A stretch of DNA of 64,000 nucleotides from NCBI GenBank assembly GCA_009869945.1, contig WIXG01000246.1, positions 54,280 through 118,279 on the forward strand. The letters are read 5' to 3'. Shown here piece by piece: positions 1 through 14,400 of this stretch (position 1 is its first letter; every line of letters starts with the position of its first letter). The notes beneath the pieces are model-generated. The model worked only from the letters and a program-made list of their open reading frames with translations. It was not told the DNA's origin and ran no database searches. Both the position numbers and the translations under genes were made by a program. The DNA comes from Mesaphorura yosii. Its lineage: Eukaryota > Arthropoda > Collembola > Poduromorpha > Tullbergiidae.

Positions 1-2190
1 CAGCACGCAGCATGCCGAGAGCGGAGCAGATGATGATACACGAAGGGTGTAAATATGTACACAGAAATAATACAGAGTAAAGTGGAGCACAAGTACAGAG
101 GAGACTATGGAGAGGAGCGAATGCGAATGGAACGAACCCCAGAAGCCAGTAGCAGCAGTAGGAGAGAAGGAGCTTTTACTTTAATAGTACATCAAATTAT
201 CATATCATGAAGTTGTGTAATGAGAAGCCACTTCAGCATTCAGCATTCAGCTCCGGCCTGCCTGCTTCTGTGCACTACGCTGCTGCGTATTTCTATCGTT
301 CGTGGTATGCAGGTAGGACGAACGGAAACGGAATTCTGGAGGAGTGCGGTGCAGCAGCAGTGAATTTGAGGGGCTTATGTCTTAATAGAAAGCTAGAGGC
401 GAAGAGTGACTACACCAAAGTTTGCGCTTGGCTTTTTTGATACTCCTAATAATAATGCTCGTGCTAGTTCTTGTGCCACCGTGCTTTTACTTATGCATGT
501 AATACCACCAGCGACTGCTCATTGTTCACAGCGCACGAGAACGTGCCTGGATTGCTTGTGAAAGTCGACACAGCACGGTGATGCGATGCGGCAGCGTTCG
601 AGTTCGGGTCGGAAACGAATACGAAAATCCGTTTGGAGTTCTGGGAAAATTCCTAGCCGAACGAAGCACGATACTCGATACACGTACGATGTACGCGACT
701 ATCAGTTGCTCCTGAATCGTGAATAATGATGAAAGCCGAGCGAGAGAAAGCATATTTGATATTTGATTTGATTCCTTTCTCCAGTATTATCACTGCTTGA
801 ACTTTGCTCTGCTTTGTGCGGAGAAAGAGGCAAGATTCGAATGCGCACAATACAAGAATTCGAATTCGTGCACACTCAATCAATCGTGCATGTTATTGCT
901 ATCAATATCCGGGAACATGGAGCATGGAAATGCGAACTAAAGGAGTGGCGTGGCACAGCCATGGCGATGTTATGCTTGAATGGTCTTTTGTCTTGTCCTT
1001 TCTCTGGCTTTTCTCATCTTCTTCGTTCAATTCCAGGAAAGTGTTTCTAATAAAATTTCAAGAGCCTGAGCACCGAAAGCTTGAGCACGTACGCAGCAGA
1101 CACAGAAACAGAAGGAGCATTCATGGACCGCGCGGCGCTCACGACTAAAGTGTTTTTAACCCGCAAGGGAATTATGAACATGTGCCAAAAAAATAGAAAA
1201 AGATGTACTGCGAGATTGGGAATTGTGAATCTAATCAAAAATCTGCTTCAAACATACTGTATCGCTGTCTGCATCAAATTGGAAACATGAAGGCGTACAA
1301 ATCCATGTCTCGTCTCGCCTCGTGCGCTCAAACATTCTCTCACGCACAACTTTTACAATCAGCACTGAGCTTCCGCCTGTCAGTGGATTTGCACTAATTA
1401 AAGTCTTGGAGTTGTAAAGCCCTCTGTCAACGAGTTGCGGACAAGATTCAGGAAGTGAGACAAAGATCTTCGTCTCTGGTCTCCCATCTTCGAGGAATTT
1501 GTTATTCTTTCGCGATACGCTCGTGCGTCGCAGTCGTCCTGATTTCATCAGCACCAGTTTCTCATTTCTGCGGAATTACATCACAGTCACATTACTTGCG
1601 TAGGTGATCAGTGCCAAATAAATTTTGTACTCATGTCTCGTACATCGCATGATTCGTCACTTGCTCGTCGCTCCTTCGTTCGCAGTCATCGAAGTGGCGT
1701 GACGTGTGCAGTAATTTGGCGTAGTCCACTCGCAGCACATGGCTTGGCTCGTGGCGACTGACTAATGCTCTGCTCTATTTCGTTTTTCTTGGGCCGGTTG
1801 CATGACTCGAGTATGACATATTTTGTTGTGACATGTCATGTGTGTAGCGTGTAATATGTAAGGCATTCTCATACAATGTGAATGATGAAAGACGTACCGA
1901 CTCACAGAACAGCAAAATGTACAAAGGCAAGGCTTCCTCGCCAAGATTACATCATGGTTCTCATCAACCGTCATCCATCAGCTCAAGTTGAATGAATTAG
2001 GGAATGATTAATTGCGCACTTGTTTTCGTTTTAGCATTTTGTCAATCGGAAGAGGACAAAGACACGGACGCGGAGAACACGGAGCGAAGCGTAATGAAAA
2101 TTAATGGCACGCGGCGGCGGCTCTCGAGCGCGTGCACTGGAAGAGAAGTGCTGCTGGAAATTTACAATTGACGTAATGGTCGTTACATAC
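1..2190. other. Non-coding stretch, probably PDE4/dunce intron
   Basis: I see no exon here that I can support. It lies directly downstream (on the minus strand) of the common PDE4 exon ending at 2191, so it should be the start of the following intron. The next expected PDE4 exon, which would continue UCR1, is not recognisable in any frame, so it is probably beyond the left edge. Several short open frames exist but have no family resemblance. Confidence 0.5.
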
Positions 2191-2430
2191 CCGGCCAGCA
2201 TGGCGAAGGGTTGTCCTTCATCCGTCGAGATGATGCTCGAATTCCGCGACATGTTGCTTCCAGTGGCCACTCCACCGGAACCCGAAGGTACTTTGTTATC
2301 ATTAATGTAATCAATGTCAGCTTTGTATAAAAATGATTCTCGACGACCACCAGCTCGTCCTGCAGGAGGCTGGCCAGCGCTCGGGTCGAACAGTCTTGCG
2401 TTTGTAGATCCATTATTATCAACGTCAAAG
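2191..2430 (-). CDS. dnc: PDE4/dunce common exon, start of UCR1
   Basis: The acceptor is CACAG at 2431-2435 on the minus strand and the donor is GTATGT just below 2191. The exon starts in phase 2 and ends in phase 2. It encodes about 80 residues: FDVDN near the start, RRESFLYKADIDY in the middle, then MSRNSSIISTDEGQPFAMLA at the end. Long PDE4 isoforms have FDVDNG, QRRESFLYRSDSDYD and MSRNSS followed by PFAQVLAS in this order. RRESF is the conserved PKA site of long PDE4 forms, so PKA activation is probably retained. The stretch between SDYD and MSRNSS is longer and more glycine/serine-rich here than in mammals. Confidence 0.82.
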
Positions 2431-5400
2431 CTGTGCGGCGAACGACGGTCGTGATAGGCATGTCACGTAGAAAATTGATTTCGGGAATTGATTCGAGGCC
2501 AAGCCAAATGCGGTTCCAAGAAGCAGGTTGCAGGTAGGATGAAGAAGAGTACCGAGAATTGAGAAAATACGAATGCGAGATTAGATTTTGTCAACCGTGG
2601 CGTGATTTGAGTTCGGGCTTTGTCTCGGACTCTGTGTCCGTCTCCCAAAAAAATAAAATGAACTCCTGAGCCTTTTCTCATTTAATATACGACCTTGGAG
2701 TTGAGGCTTAAAGGAAAATCGCTGACCACGAAACACCAATTTGACAAACATTTTAAAATACAAATAAACAGCGCAGTGTGTGGTAAATAAATAGCAATGG
2801 CATGTTACCAGTAGAACGGCAAGACGGATAAATCCGGATTGCAGTTCAGCGCAGTTAAAACAGCTTTAAACTTTGATTACCAGATTACCCAACAAAACAA
2901 CATAAAAACTGGTTTCATTTCAGAGTACAAGCAGCACTTTACGCGCGCGTAGTCGTAAAATCCTTAATTTCCATAATTAAATGAGTTTTTGCACCTCAAA
3001 CCGCGCAATTATTGGCTAATGCGTACTTTCGAGTCTCATTAAATTGTTTATAGCTAAAAGCACACCTTTTATGAGCATTCTTCGATGTTGTTCTCCGTGG
3101 AACCGGCCTGCTGCCGCTGCCAGTGCCAGAATAGTGATTCTCTTTGTTTGCGCTATGATTATGGTTATGATTAGAGCGACTATGCCTAAATATGGACTTA
3201 AAACTGTCAAAATGACTTATGTTAATTTGCCGTGGACTTCTTCTTGTGCTCGTGCCACTGCCACCTCCGCCCGACTCCCTGACCCATGAAATTGTGCCTG
3301 GCGATTTTCGGTAGCTTTGAAGTCTAATGTTGTGATTGTCAAACTCGAATCGAGAACTCGCACTGTAATTTCTCGGCATGCTGTAGCTGCTGCAAGCCAA
3401 TGCAATGGAATGAGAAAATCGTGTGGATGTGAACTTTGGTTCTGGAATTTGCTCTAGCACTACGAATCAATGATTGGTGCTAATCCTGTAATCCGCTAGA
3501 ACAACACTTCAAACTGGGTGCGGTGCGGGCACAAATATAAATAGCAAATGCCGGATGTCACGAGTAAGTCAGCAGAACGCAAGACAGGACGCAGGCGAAT
3601 GAGTGCGAGATCACAATTCATTAGTCCCACTAACAAAACATTGCAAGTCCTTGTCCATAGTATTGATTTTTGGAACAGGACGCGGGGCGGACTCAACCCA
3701 ACCTCAGCCAGCTCGTGCCGCGCCATGTCGTGCCTCAGGGATGAGCGCAAAGGACAGCATTAAGATAAGCGACAGCGTTTAGCTCGCGTTATCTAATCGA
3801 ATTATGCTCAGCCGAATAAATAAATTAAAGTAAAGAAAGTATTCGCCTAGCCCTCGTCCTGGCCTGGCACTATCGTATCGCATATCCATTTACATTTCCA
3901 TTAATTTTATTATTTTGTGCATGACGTAGTTTTCTCATTTCGTATTTGTCCTTCTTTTGTGTTGCGTAACAGCAATCTAGCAATAGCAATCACAATAGCA
4001 GCGCATTATTTTCATCCTTCCACGTTCTATTGCGCAGGTAAAAGCAGTAAAGCTAAGAAGTCTGGCCTGGAATTGGGGACATAATTTTATTGTTTACAAT
4101 TATTACGGCTCTTGCTTTTGCGTTTTATGCTTTCTCGCATCGATTGCTGCCTGTGCAAAGACACACCGAGCACTCATGAAATGAAACATCAAATTGTAAA
4201 TCAGGTGTGGTGGCCCACGTCAGCGCTGCGACTCATTTCCCGAGTAATAAATGATATTCACACATCGCACTTGCACTTTCGCGTAACTGTAAAGTTTAAA
4301 TGCACATTTAAGTGCCGATGCCGAGATCATCACAGGATCCGTGCCGCTAATAGCTGTCATCTGTCATTGCGCCACTCAAACTCAAATGCGCAGCGCAGGT
4401 ATTTGTGATGTGAGTGCAATGCGTATGCGTCGTAGCTCAATTAATTCATTTAATGTACATATTTACGGCGCGCGAATGAGAAACAAGTGTTGACGACTCT
4501 GAAGCTGACGATCACATGGTTCATGATTCACTTTCATTCGCATGTCGTCTGATTGCGAAAACGACGCTAATTGCACTGCAATGCAGCATGGACTGGACGC
4601 GACTCGCGTTCTCGTGACTGAGATATCTCCCTTGTAAAAAAAATGAGTACAAAGTAATTAAACGGACAATTTCCAATAGGTAATGGCATGATGCTGGGAA
4701 AATGTGACGGCGCGGCAGCACGCTGCACGCAAAATCTATTAAAGCAGCATAAAACAGGGCAGAGATAGGATGCAATAGTCCATAAAGTAATTAAAGGCAC
4801 AGGACAGAGCGTAGCAGTGTCATACGATCAAAAACACAGTCGTAAGCACTTAATTAAAATCTCGGCGTAACTTTCCATCGCATCACCAAGCACTCATGGA
4901 ATTTTTGCGGAAAAACTTGAGACCACAACGAATAACGAATGGCAGGCAGGCACGCGCAGCGGCGCGGTGAGTGAAAAGTCATCGTAAAATGGGATTACGT
5001 TCCAGCAGAGGAGAGCACCACAAAGGTTAAAGGGTAGAAAGAAGATTCACTCTTCACTATTCAAAGAGCACTCGACTCGGTCGCATAATAATGTCACCGC
5101 ATTCACGACCATGTGGCATGTTATCATCAATCAACACACTATTTACATTGTGTATTAAGTCAATCGTCACAGTCACGGCCCGACGACGACACAAAAGCGA
5201 AAAGCCAAAAGTTCAAAAGATACGATGCGGCACGGCATGGTGCGGTGCGGCAGCACAAAAGGAGAAGCAGAAGCCACTCCAACAAGCAGCATCCACTTCC
5301 AAAGTGCAAACACTATTTCATTATTCACTATCCACTATCATCAAATGAAGTGCTTTAGCTCTAGCTCCGGCTCGTCCAACCTGTGCTTTACTGGAGACAG

Positions 5401-8400
5401 ATGCATATGAATTATGAATACAAAGGCGGTACCGGCATTGCCGTAGTGTAGTGGAAGGCAGAGATCATCACAACTTTTGATCTACTCCTCTATTCATCAT
5501 CCTAATCACAATTCATGGATAAATTAACAAGCTTGTTCAACATGTGGCGTGCAACAGGCAGGCAATGCCAGTGCCAGTTGAATAGCATGCAAAGCAGCAA
5601 CTTGAACCTGTCGACCCGTCAAGTCATTACAAAATCATGTTTGCTACGCTAATGCCAAGTGAATTAGTGTCCGCCGCATCCATCCGTCCGTCCATCACAG
5701 CCGTCAAGCAGTCAAATGGTTCCATTGATTGCTTTGCGTTCGCATTTCATTCACATGCAACCACCATTTAACAGTAACAGCAAGCGAGTCCACGAAGTCC
5801 AAGACCACACAGACAGAAACATCTCGCAGGAATTCAAAGCACGTTCGGTGGTGGGCAGAAACATGATCTAATTTTAACAAGAATAACGTCGAGTCGCCAA
5901 CATTCTTGATATATTTGGCGCACTTAATCCGTAGTCGTAGTCACTCATCTTGATCCACTTTTCGTCACGATCATTAATCTCGCTCATACTCCTACTTTAT
6001 GAGTGTTTTTATTCACAACATCCTGAATTGACTGCTGCTGCGTTTTGACAGGCATTTGCCAATAATAACAGCAATAGCAATAAAATGAAATTGCTGACCC
6101 ACTCTGCTCGAACTCTCGAACTGGTGATAATCTTAATCTCCGTTCTTTAAAGGTCACGTCTCCGTTCGTCTCATGCCTGCTGCGTATTAGCATGCAGTAC
6201 AAGTAGGACCGAGATTACGTCAAGGCAAGCATTGCCTGTCATGCCATAAAGCGTGTACGATATGTTACGATTATTTTATTACAGTAATTAATTTAATCTC
6301 ACTCACAAAAATACTGCCAAGGCCAAAGTAAACATTTACCACGCGTACAAGCGTGGGGCGGCCGGCCTGGAGTGCGGTTATGCAATCCGAACATGAGTTT
6401 TTTCAATACGAGTGGCAGTTCAAAAGTCGTCATTACAAGATTTACGACGGAATGAGGCAGTTAAGAGTCAAGAATATGTAAATGTAAAATGGGAAGAAAA
6501 ATCATAAACGTAATATATTCCATCAAATAAATCTCAAACTCAAGTATGAAAAGCCAGTCGACTGAAATCAAAGGTCATGATCACGACGATGACGAGCAAA
6601 TAAATCCTTAGAATTGGCAAAGGCGGATTTTATTGCATTGGAATTTCGAAATCCCAAATCGAGCAAAAAAGCAAACCACGCGCTCAATCATACGCCCAAG
6701 CCAAGATCATAAAATACCGTCGCGTTAATCTGACTGGCGCCAGGACTGTTCTTATTAATATTAATTTCGATGGGAAGGAAAAGGTTTACTCGCGACAGGG
6801 CTTGGCTGCGCAGTGAAGTTTGTAAAAATTCCGAGCTGAGCTCCGTTCTCACTTCGCTTATGAATATGAATATTTACTGAAAAATGTAAACTCGATCCGG
6901 ATCATGTACTCGTGCTCGTGCTGCTGGAGCGTTTTGCGTTTGCTCGAATTGGCATGCTCTCGTTTTCCGCTGTACGACGACTGCAATTCGCATTTCACTT
7001 CTCACATCCTATTTATAAATCCTCGTATTATTGTTGATATAATTATTATTTTGGCAGACGAGTATGCGTAGGCACATTCGTCGTCGACGACGGTGAGTCG
7101 GTGTCGTCTTCGCCTTCTGCGCTGTGCTATTATAATTGAACGTATTTCGCATTTGGGCCGACGGCCGAGTCACAGCCAAAATACTAAACCTGCTTGAACG
7201 TGCGAATGTGAATTGCGGTTCGTGTTTCCCATTCGTAATTTGCAACTCGAGAATTTCCCTCCTACACTACGCTCGTACGATTCGTATAAGATTTCATTAT
7301 AGCCCACAGTCTCCACGCGAAGCGTGTATTTAAAGGTTTCACGAAACCACCGCACCTGTTTTGGAGCCGTCTAGAGTAAATATTGCACACTTCATGGTCC
7401 ATAATGCGCACCTTCTCTCCCGATCGCGACTCGCACCACTTAATCGCCCATTACGTATAAATCATATCCGATGCCAAAAAAGACTGTGACTGTGACGCTT
7501 GGAATGTGGAATTACAATTTTTAAAATGTGCCACGCGTAACGCGAAATTTTATAAAGGGATCCATTATTCATATTTTTATGCTGTCAGCCACCGTACGTC
7601 CGTACCTCTTATGCAATAAATATGTCAGAGGAAAGTGCCTGCAGATGTGTCGTCTTCTGCCTGCCTGCCTCATAAATGGGCCACATGTGTAATTTAATTT
7701 CTTTATCATTACTGAATTTTGAGTTTAAGGCTCATGCATTATGTTTGATGTCTCATGCGCATCCAACCCGTGAGTCGTGCGTCGTGCAGCAGCAGCGGTG
7801 ACGGCATGCCATGAAAAATTTCGGGGCCAAAAATAATACGTAGGTTTAAATAATACATGGAGGATTTTGTTGTGACTGCGGCGGAATTTGCAAATTCACT
7901 TTAGGGCGTTTTGCACAATTTATGGGCATCAAATGGTGGAAATCTCCTAATGCACGGCAGCAGGGCAATGGCGCAATCCGTCTATTTTTGAATCTGGTCG
8001 TGTACGCGTTTGAGTCGTTACCCGAAATGGAGTCGGGCCACCAAATAGTGAGTCACATTGCGACAGAGTTGCATGAACCGAATTAACATGTCACTACGTA
8101 AAAGTGTAAAAGATATAGTCAAAGGAATCTACCTTGATTCCATGAGCGAGTGACGAATGAAGATTTTGCAAGACGTGTTAATTGCTAAGATTTGGACTTG
8201 GTGTCCGTAAACAATGAAGTGCACATGGTATTATGGCACGGAATTTTGCTTGTAGGCATGCCGCCACTTTCTTGCACTTGGCTTTGTGATTTTTTGAGCT
8301 AATTAGCCAGCGTGATGCGTGCATAGTAAATTTTTCCATAATTACCATTACATTATCTCCGAGGCAGGTGGTCGACGGCCGTCAGCTAATTGGTACCTGC

Positions 8401-11400
8401 GACGCGATGCGACGTGCACGTTTCTCCCTGCGTGGCTGAGATTAATTATGCAGCAGTTTCATATTTGCAGCGGAAAAGGCTTCGACCACAATGTTAACCA
8501 GATACTAATTATCACTAGCCACAAAAGATAGACTCAAGTCTAAAAACCAGTCTCATGAATATGAATGAGGTCATCCTGAGCACATTCTCGTTAGAAAAAG
8601 CGGGAGCGAGCCGTCATACGTCATCGGCTTAATTAAGACGCATAGCAGCGGACGCTTTATGTCTGCCTGTGGCGACTGTGAGTTAATTAAAATGTCATAC
8701 CCGTAAACCCACGAATGTCGTCGGTTGCCCGAGCCTCCGCCACCAGGCTTGACACTGAGGTACTTATTGCTCGCAGAAGGGGCGCCAGCGCCGCCCAGCA
8801 ATTGGGGGTTCAGGAGCAGACTGCCGCCTGCGTAGTTTATTGCACGTGGATTGCGACCTCCGCCGCCGCAGCTGTTGCCACTGCCGTCGTACTGCGTCAG
8901 GTCTTCGGTGGACTCCTCCAGCACATTCAGCACAATCGGGACCTTACCCGCACTGCTGCTCGGACTGAGACTGTTTCCAATCATCGTCCCACCCGCAGCC
9001 GGAGTCTCAAACATTGTCTCAGGCATTCACCCAGTTTGTGTAAGCGTTATGGACGAAATCGATAATTCAGGAACTTGACACTTGATTAATGCCTAATGCG
9101 CGAATGGACGTAACTTTGTGATCGATACTTCACGGGGAGCTGCTGATCTTGTCTCGAGATTCACGTCTCCAGGGTGCAGTCCAGCAGCAACCGAGGGAGA
9201 CGAAGAAGCACGCTGATCTGAGCGTAACTGCAATGTTTACATGACTGAACGCGGCTGCTGCGCTGATCGCGACTGCGAAGCACGGACGCTAAATGTTATT
9301 TAACAAAACTCGCTTGGAGTCTCACGCCTTTTATATTTAACATTTACTACTGAAGCTCTGCAGGAGCAGTGCTGTACTTGAAATCACGATTCGAACAATA
9401 ACACGCTCTCATGCTATGCCAGCACGAACGAGCATAGAGAGCGTAGTAGCCAGCCGCTTTACAGTTGGCCCTGCTCACCACTGCAATGCTGATTATGTAA
9501 GCGAGACGGAGACGACAAAGAGAGAATAATAAAACCTAAGTAGCAGAGCTCTTTACTACCGCTAGCTGCTGCTTTCCTGCTGGTTTCTACAAAGCTAACG
9601 CCAAAGCTCCAGCACAGTGCGCTAGTTAATGTAATTAGAGGTGCGTGTTCCCATCTAATAAACTGTACGCCTTCATTACCAAGAAAGCCTCGACCTTCGA
9701 GCGAGAGCCAACAAACGAACTGCTGCCCCTGAATTCCAGAGCAGCGTGATCGCGATCGTGAAATCGACTGATTGCACAAGAGATTGAGAATGGCGAAGGA
9801 GGGTGAGGTCCAGGATTTGTATTGCAATTTGGCATGGCACGCATGCAGTCAATAGTCGATACAATCCGTAAATATGTCACTGTGGAGCCATTATAATATT
9901 TGACGGACATGCGCAAACGGAGCGGGCTGCGCCCTTCCCAGCCAACATCGGCCTCCCAGCTGACAGTATCTTGAGTCGGTTTTGCACATCTCTGGTCTGG
10001 ACCGCGTAGCAAGCGCATTAGAAGCTAGATGCAAGGGATTTAATAGTTTCTCTCTTGTTTCTTTGCGCCTTCGATAGAGCAGCGGAGCTGAACAGAGTAA
10101 AAGGAAAAGCAAAGCGATCTAGTAATGGCAATAGTAGATGGCAATGGAAATCTCGTTTTTGTAGTCGTAGCAGAAAAGTCTTTTGTAACTCGTTCTACTG
10201 TGCTACGCTGCAGCAGTCAAAACATGAAGACGTTCCAGTCTCAGTTCTCATACGGTTTGGGCTCTTTTATGCACAAATCCAGGAACAGAAACAGCGAGAG
10301 ACTGGAGTGACTTGACTGGAACCTGAACTGGGTACATTCGTATCTCGTTCGCTGTGCGAGAATGGGAACAAAGGCAGACGACAACAATTTCCTATTTCTA
10401 TTTCCTATAATGATGTATTATTATGATTATTATTTAACCTTTTCGTATCTAGGCAGCATTGAGGCGGAAGACAGGAAAATAGGAGAAGAAGCGAGAGACG
10501 GAGCAAGTGACAGCATCTTCGCTTCATATCCTGCCACCGACCGTACCGTGTCGTGCATGGAATTGAATATGCAATTCACTGCTTGTTATGCTTGTTTACT
10601 GTTTACGCTGTTCACCGGCCGACTAAGAGATATTTATCGTTCGTTTGATGCAAGACAGGCATTCATTCTTCTTCTTTTCTCGTATCTCATCTCGTCATTT
10701 TATTTCTTATTTCGTAGAAATCCGTCTCTCAGATCTCCGCGCCTCGGCTCTCTTCATCATCACCGCTGTGGCCGCCACATTATCTTGGCTCGGAGTTTTG
10801 ATTTTATTTGATTTTCTCGCTTTTACCGAGAGTACAAAGGAAAACAAGATTTAATTTTTGTTTGTCGGCACAGCACACACACGACGAGCCTGCTTTTCCT
10901 CGTGTGCCAAGCCGTCTGCCATTTGATTTTCCGTGTGCTTGCAATTATTAAGGGGGATTGAGGACAAAATGCACGGCGTTTGTGTTCCACGGCGATTGTC
11001 TTGTGCTTCACCTGGTGAAGCTTGTGCGCCACCTACTGAATCAAGTACTTGGCATGAAATCAAGTACCTGCAAAAGCTGGTACTTGAATGTGCAAGAACT
11101 TGCACATGCAAGTACTTGAAAATGCAGTGCGGCTCAACAACTGTGCGATCTCCCACACCAAAACTCATCATTTTCAGATTGAAACGAGACTGTAAAACAA
11201 AAGCTGCAGCTGCAGTGCACGAGCGCACAAATTGCACAACATGTTTCGGCTTTCACGCACCGTCTTGCTTGATTGCCAATTCAAAGACACTAGGCTAGAG
11301 CATGTATCAGCTTGTAACAATTGCAATTTATTGCCCGTTCCAATTAGCGGCCAGATCTGGAAGGATCCGACAAGTTCATGGCAGCGCAGAGGCGCAAAAG

Positions 11401-14400
11401 GTTCGCCTCGTGTCGCGCCGCCACAAGTTGCAAACGCTCCATAAATTGAGGAAAACACGCTTAAATATTCTTCTGAGATGCGATGTGGAAGTTAATAGCC
11501 TCTTGGTATCGTGTTTTATTGTCCACGAGCAGCATGCGTGATGAGTCAATCATCAAATAAAATTTTCCATGTGTAGCGATTCCACAACAATGACAGGGTG
11601 AAGGTGTTTGTTGGTACATAAATTGTAATATTTATTCCTGCATCTTCCTGGGCGTCTTTATCTCAATTTGTGCTTTTGTTTTCTTGTACAAAGTCAAAGG
11701 GAATTACAAATCTCAATTGGCTCTCGGTGGCTTTTGTACTCGGAGTCAACGTGAACGTGGCTTGTGAACTTGCTAACATGGCGCAAGACACAGGCCGGTA
11801 ATTCTCTGCCGGACACGTGGAGTTCAGGTCCATGTCCTGAGTTCGTCGGTCGCCTCTCGACTCTCGCCTGTTTGCTTTTCTTATTTACGACTTAACGACT
11901 TACCTATTATTTAGTAGTACGTTTGCGAGTGTGTAGCGTCTTGACTTTCGTTTGATGCTACGACTAACCCGGCTCATCTGATATGATGACAGTTCGCTAA
12001 GTTCTTCTTGACCCTCATCACTACCCATAGCTGGGCTGTCTAATTAAGTGTACTGATTATGAAGTATCACTGATTAGCTAACGTATCACAATTGGCGTTG
12101 CGTTTGGGTTGGCGTTGACTGTGCACTGTTCAGGCCGATTGCGTTCCGTGTCGTCGTATCGCAGATGCTGATGAAGGAAAAAAATTCGTGCTCTTTCTGC
12201 TGTCGTTCGTGCTCGACTGCTCCACCGCCGCATTTGACTCGACAATTTTCCCCGTCCTAATTTATTGAATTCCTCGGCATCACAGCCGCCTGAGCACACG
12301 TCAGTCTTAGCCGAGCCGTTGGTTTACAAAGTCGCTGAATAAGAATGCGATTAGCATAAACACAGACGGAAAGGCGAACGACAATCCTCATAATAGTAAT
12401 AATAACGGAGAGCACAGCACGGTCGTAAGTGGAGGAAGGAGGCGGTGAGTATTGGAATTGGAATTCGCACAAGTTCCGAGAAAGTCAATTCACGTTCGGT
12501 TTCGGTATTGAGAAGCACTGGATTGTGTAAACCTGGCATAAGTGTACCACCTGAATGAACTCCTCATTTGCGATATTACGCTTTCACTTTGCATCCTGTT
12601 TCTCTATTCCCTTCGTAACACTTTTACTACGTGGCCTATTGCTCTATTGCTACTCTGCCCTGCTCTGTTATGATGTTGATGATGATTATTATTCGTATTG
12701 TAAACTAACAAGCTCCTATTCTCTTTCTTTCTTCTCTCGACTCGACTACACTCTGCTTTCTTCTCTGCCTTTCTGTCTCTGCTACCTGCTGCTCGCTTTT
12801 GACTCGAGTCTCCAGTTTTTAATAAAATATATTTTTTCCTCCATTCTAACAAAGTTTACATGCATAATGTAAGAGACTTTTATTGATTATTTCCCTGGTC
12901 TACACTTCGCTGGAGCTCACTGTGATGCGATGCGATGGATCATTGTGAGTATGGAATGCGGGCACGAAGACGAGAACGAGACGGGCTCCGCATACCTTCC
13001 ATGCCATTGCCTGCCCATAATAGAGTGTAAGCGAGGACAAATACACCACCACTACACGGATCATCGTCGTGGAGAAAGCACGCTCAGGAATGTCGTGCAG
13101 TGAGGAACGGAGCAGCAGGTAGTGGCCGTGGCTGTATTAAGTACCACGTATACATTACAAATATGCTCGCTCGAGAGAGACTCGATATGCCGGGCCGTGG
13201 TGGAGCTAATATTAGCCCGTGCCCAGCCTCTATTGTGGAATGCGCTTTCCTAGCGAGGGTTATCTCCTTCAGGTGCCTGCCTGCAGAGGCATTGCATGCC
13301 TTCTTGCGAGATACGAGCGCGACGATGACGCTCGAGAGCCAAGCACGGCTAAGCCAAGCCAACCAAGGCAAAGGCAACCAGAAACCAACCATGCGAATAT
13401 TTACTCCTCACTGACAAAACGAAAGTACTTTCTTTTAATATTGAGAAATATCATATCAGCTTGCCCCCACGAAGTACATATGGACTATACCGTGCAGCTT
13501 TCTCTCGCACGCATTCTTTGTATGCAGAGTACCTGGATCGACTTCGACTGCTCGACTTCACACGGTGACTTTGTGTACATTGGGAAAGTGGAGGTAGTGT
13601 TGAGGCAATTGACTGGAAAGAGGATGGCACATGGTTCGGCACTCCGAATCTGCAAAATGTGACCAGTGCTGCGCCATGCCGGATGACCGAGGAATTTTAC
13701 TTCCGGACTAAAGGCTACCATTTTTTTATATAGTGCCACAATACTAGCCGAATTTATGCGTTATGACTATTATTTGGTCATTATTGAGCTATTGAATACC
13801 GTTATTGTTGAGCGAGTTGAGCCATTCCACATTAGAAGAGCCACAATTCAATTGAATGTGCCATGCCTGAGAAAAAATTATGGCACATTCTCACAAAATT
13901 TTGCTGTACCACACGAAGATGATGCTTCTTGGGACAAATAGTCAAGTTTAGCGAATTCTATCCCAATGACAATACGAGCCTCTGTTCCGACCTCTGCACA
14001 CTTTCATTGGGTTCTTGACTCCGTAACCCGATACAGCACTGTTCTCATCCCGACTTTGGCTTTAGCAGACTCTGACTCCAGCTATGCACACACGTATGTA
14101 TCAATTTTCTCTGAAAGAAATCCAATTTCAATGCAAAGAGAAGTGGAAAGAAAAGGATTAGGATTATATCTATCATATGCAAGAAAAATAAGGAGGAAAT
14201 AGAGAAAGGAGACCACAAAATACCTAGCTGGCTGCGACCTGTTTGAGATAAGGGAAGACACACGGATTTAGCATGTAAGCCATTCATTGCTCCATGCTCC
14301 ATGCCCCCAGTAAAAGCATAACTCATCCGTAGAGATAAATCTTTTCGTAGAACAAAAACTTAATTGAAAACGTGCTTTTCCAACGACCCGGTCTATAAAT

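Noticed and set aside
9635-10018. 127-residue minus-strand frame as another PDE4 first exon
   Set aside because: No donor in phase 2 and no recognisable feature; overlapping frames in other phases are equally open.
12555-12872. 105-residue plus-strand hydrophobic frame
   Set aside because: The sequence is a pyrimidine-rich CT/TTC tract that translates as Leu/Ser/Tyr/Phe. The composition explains the open frame.
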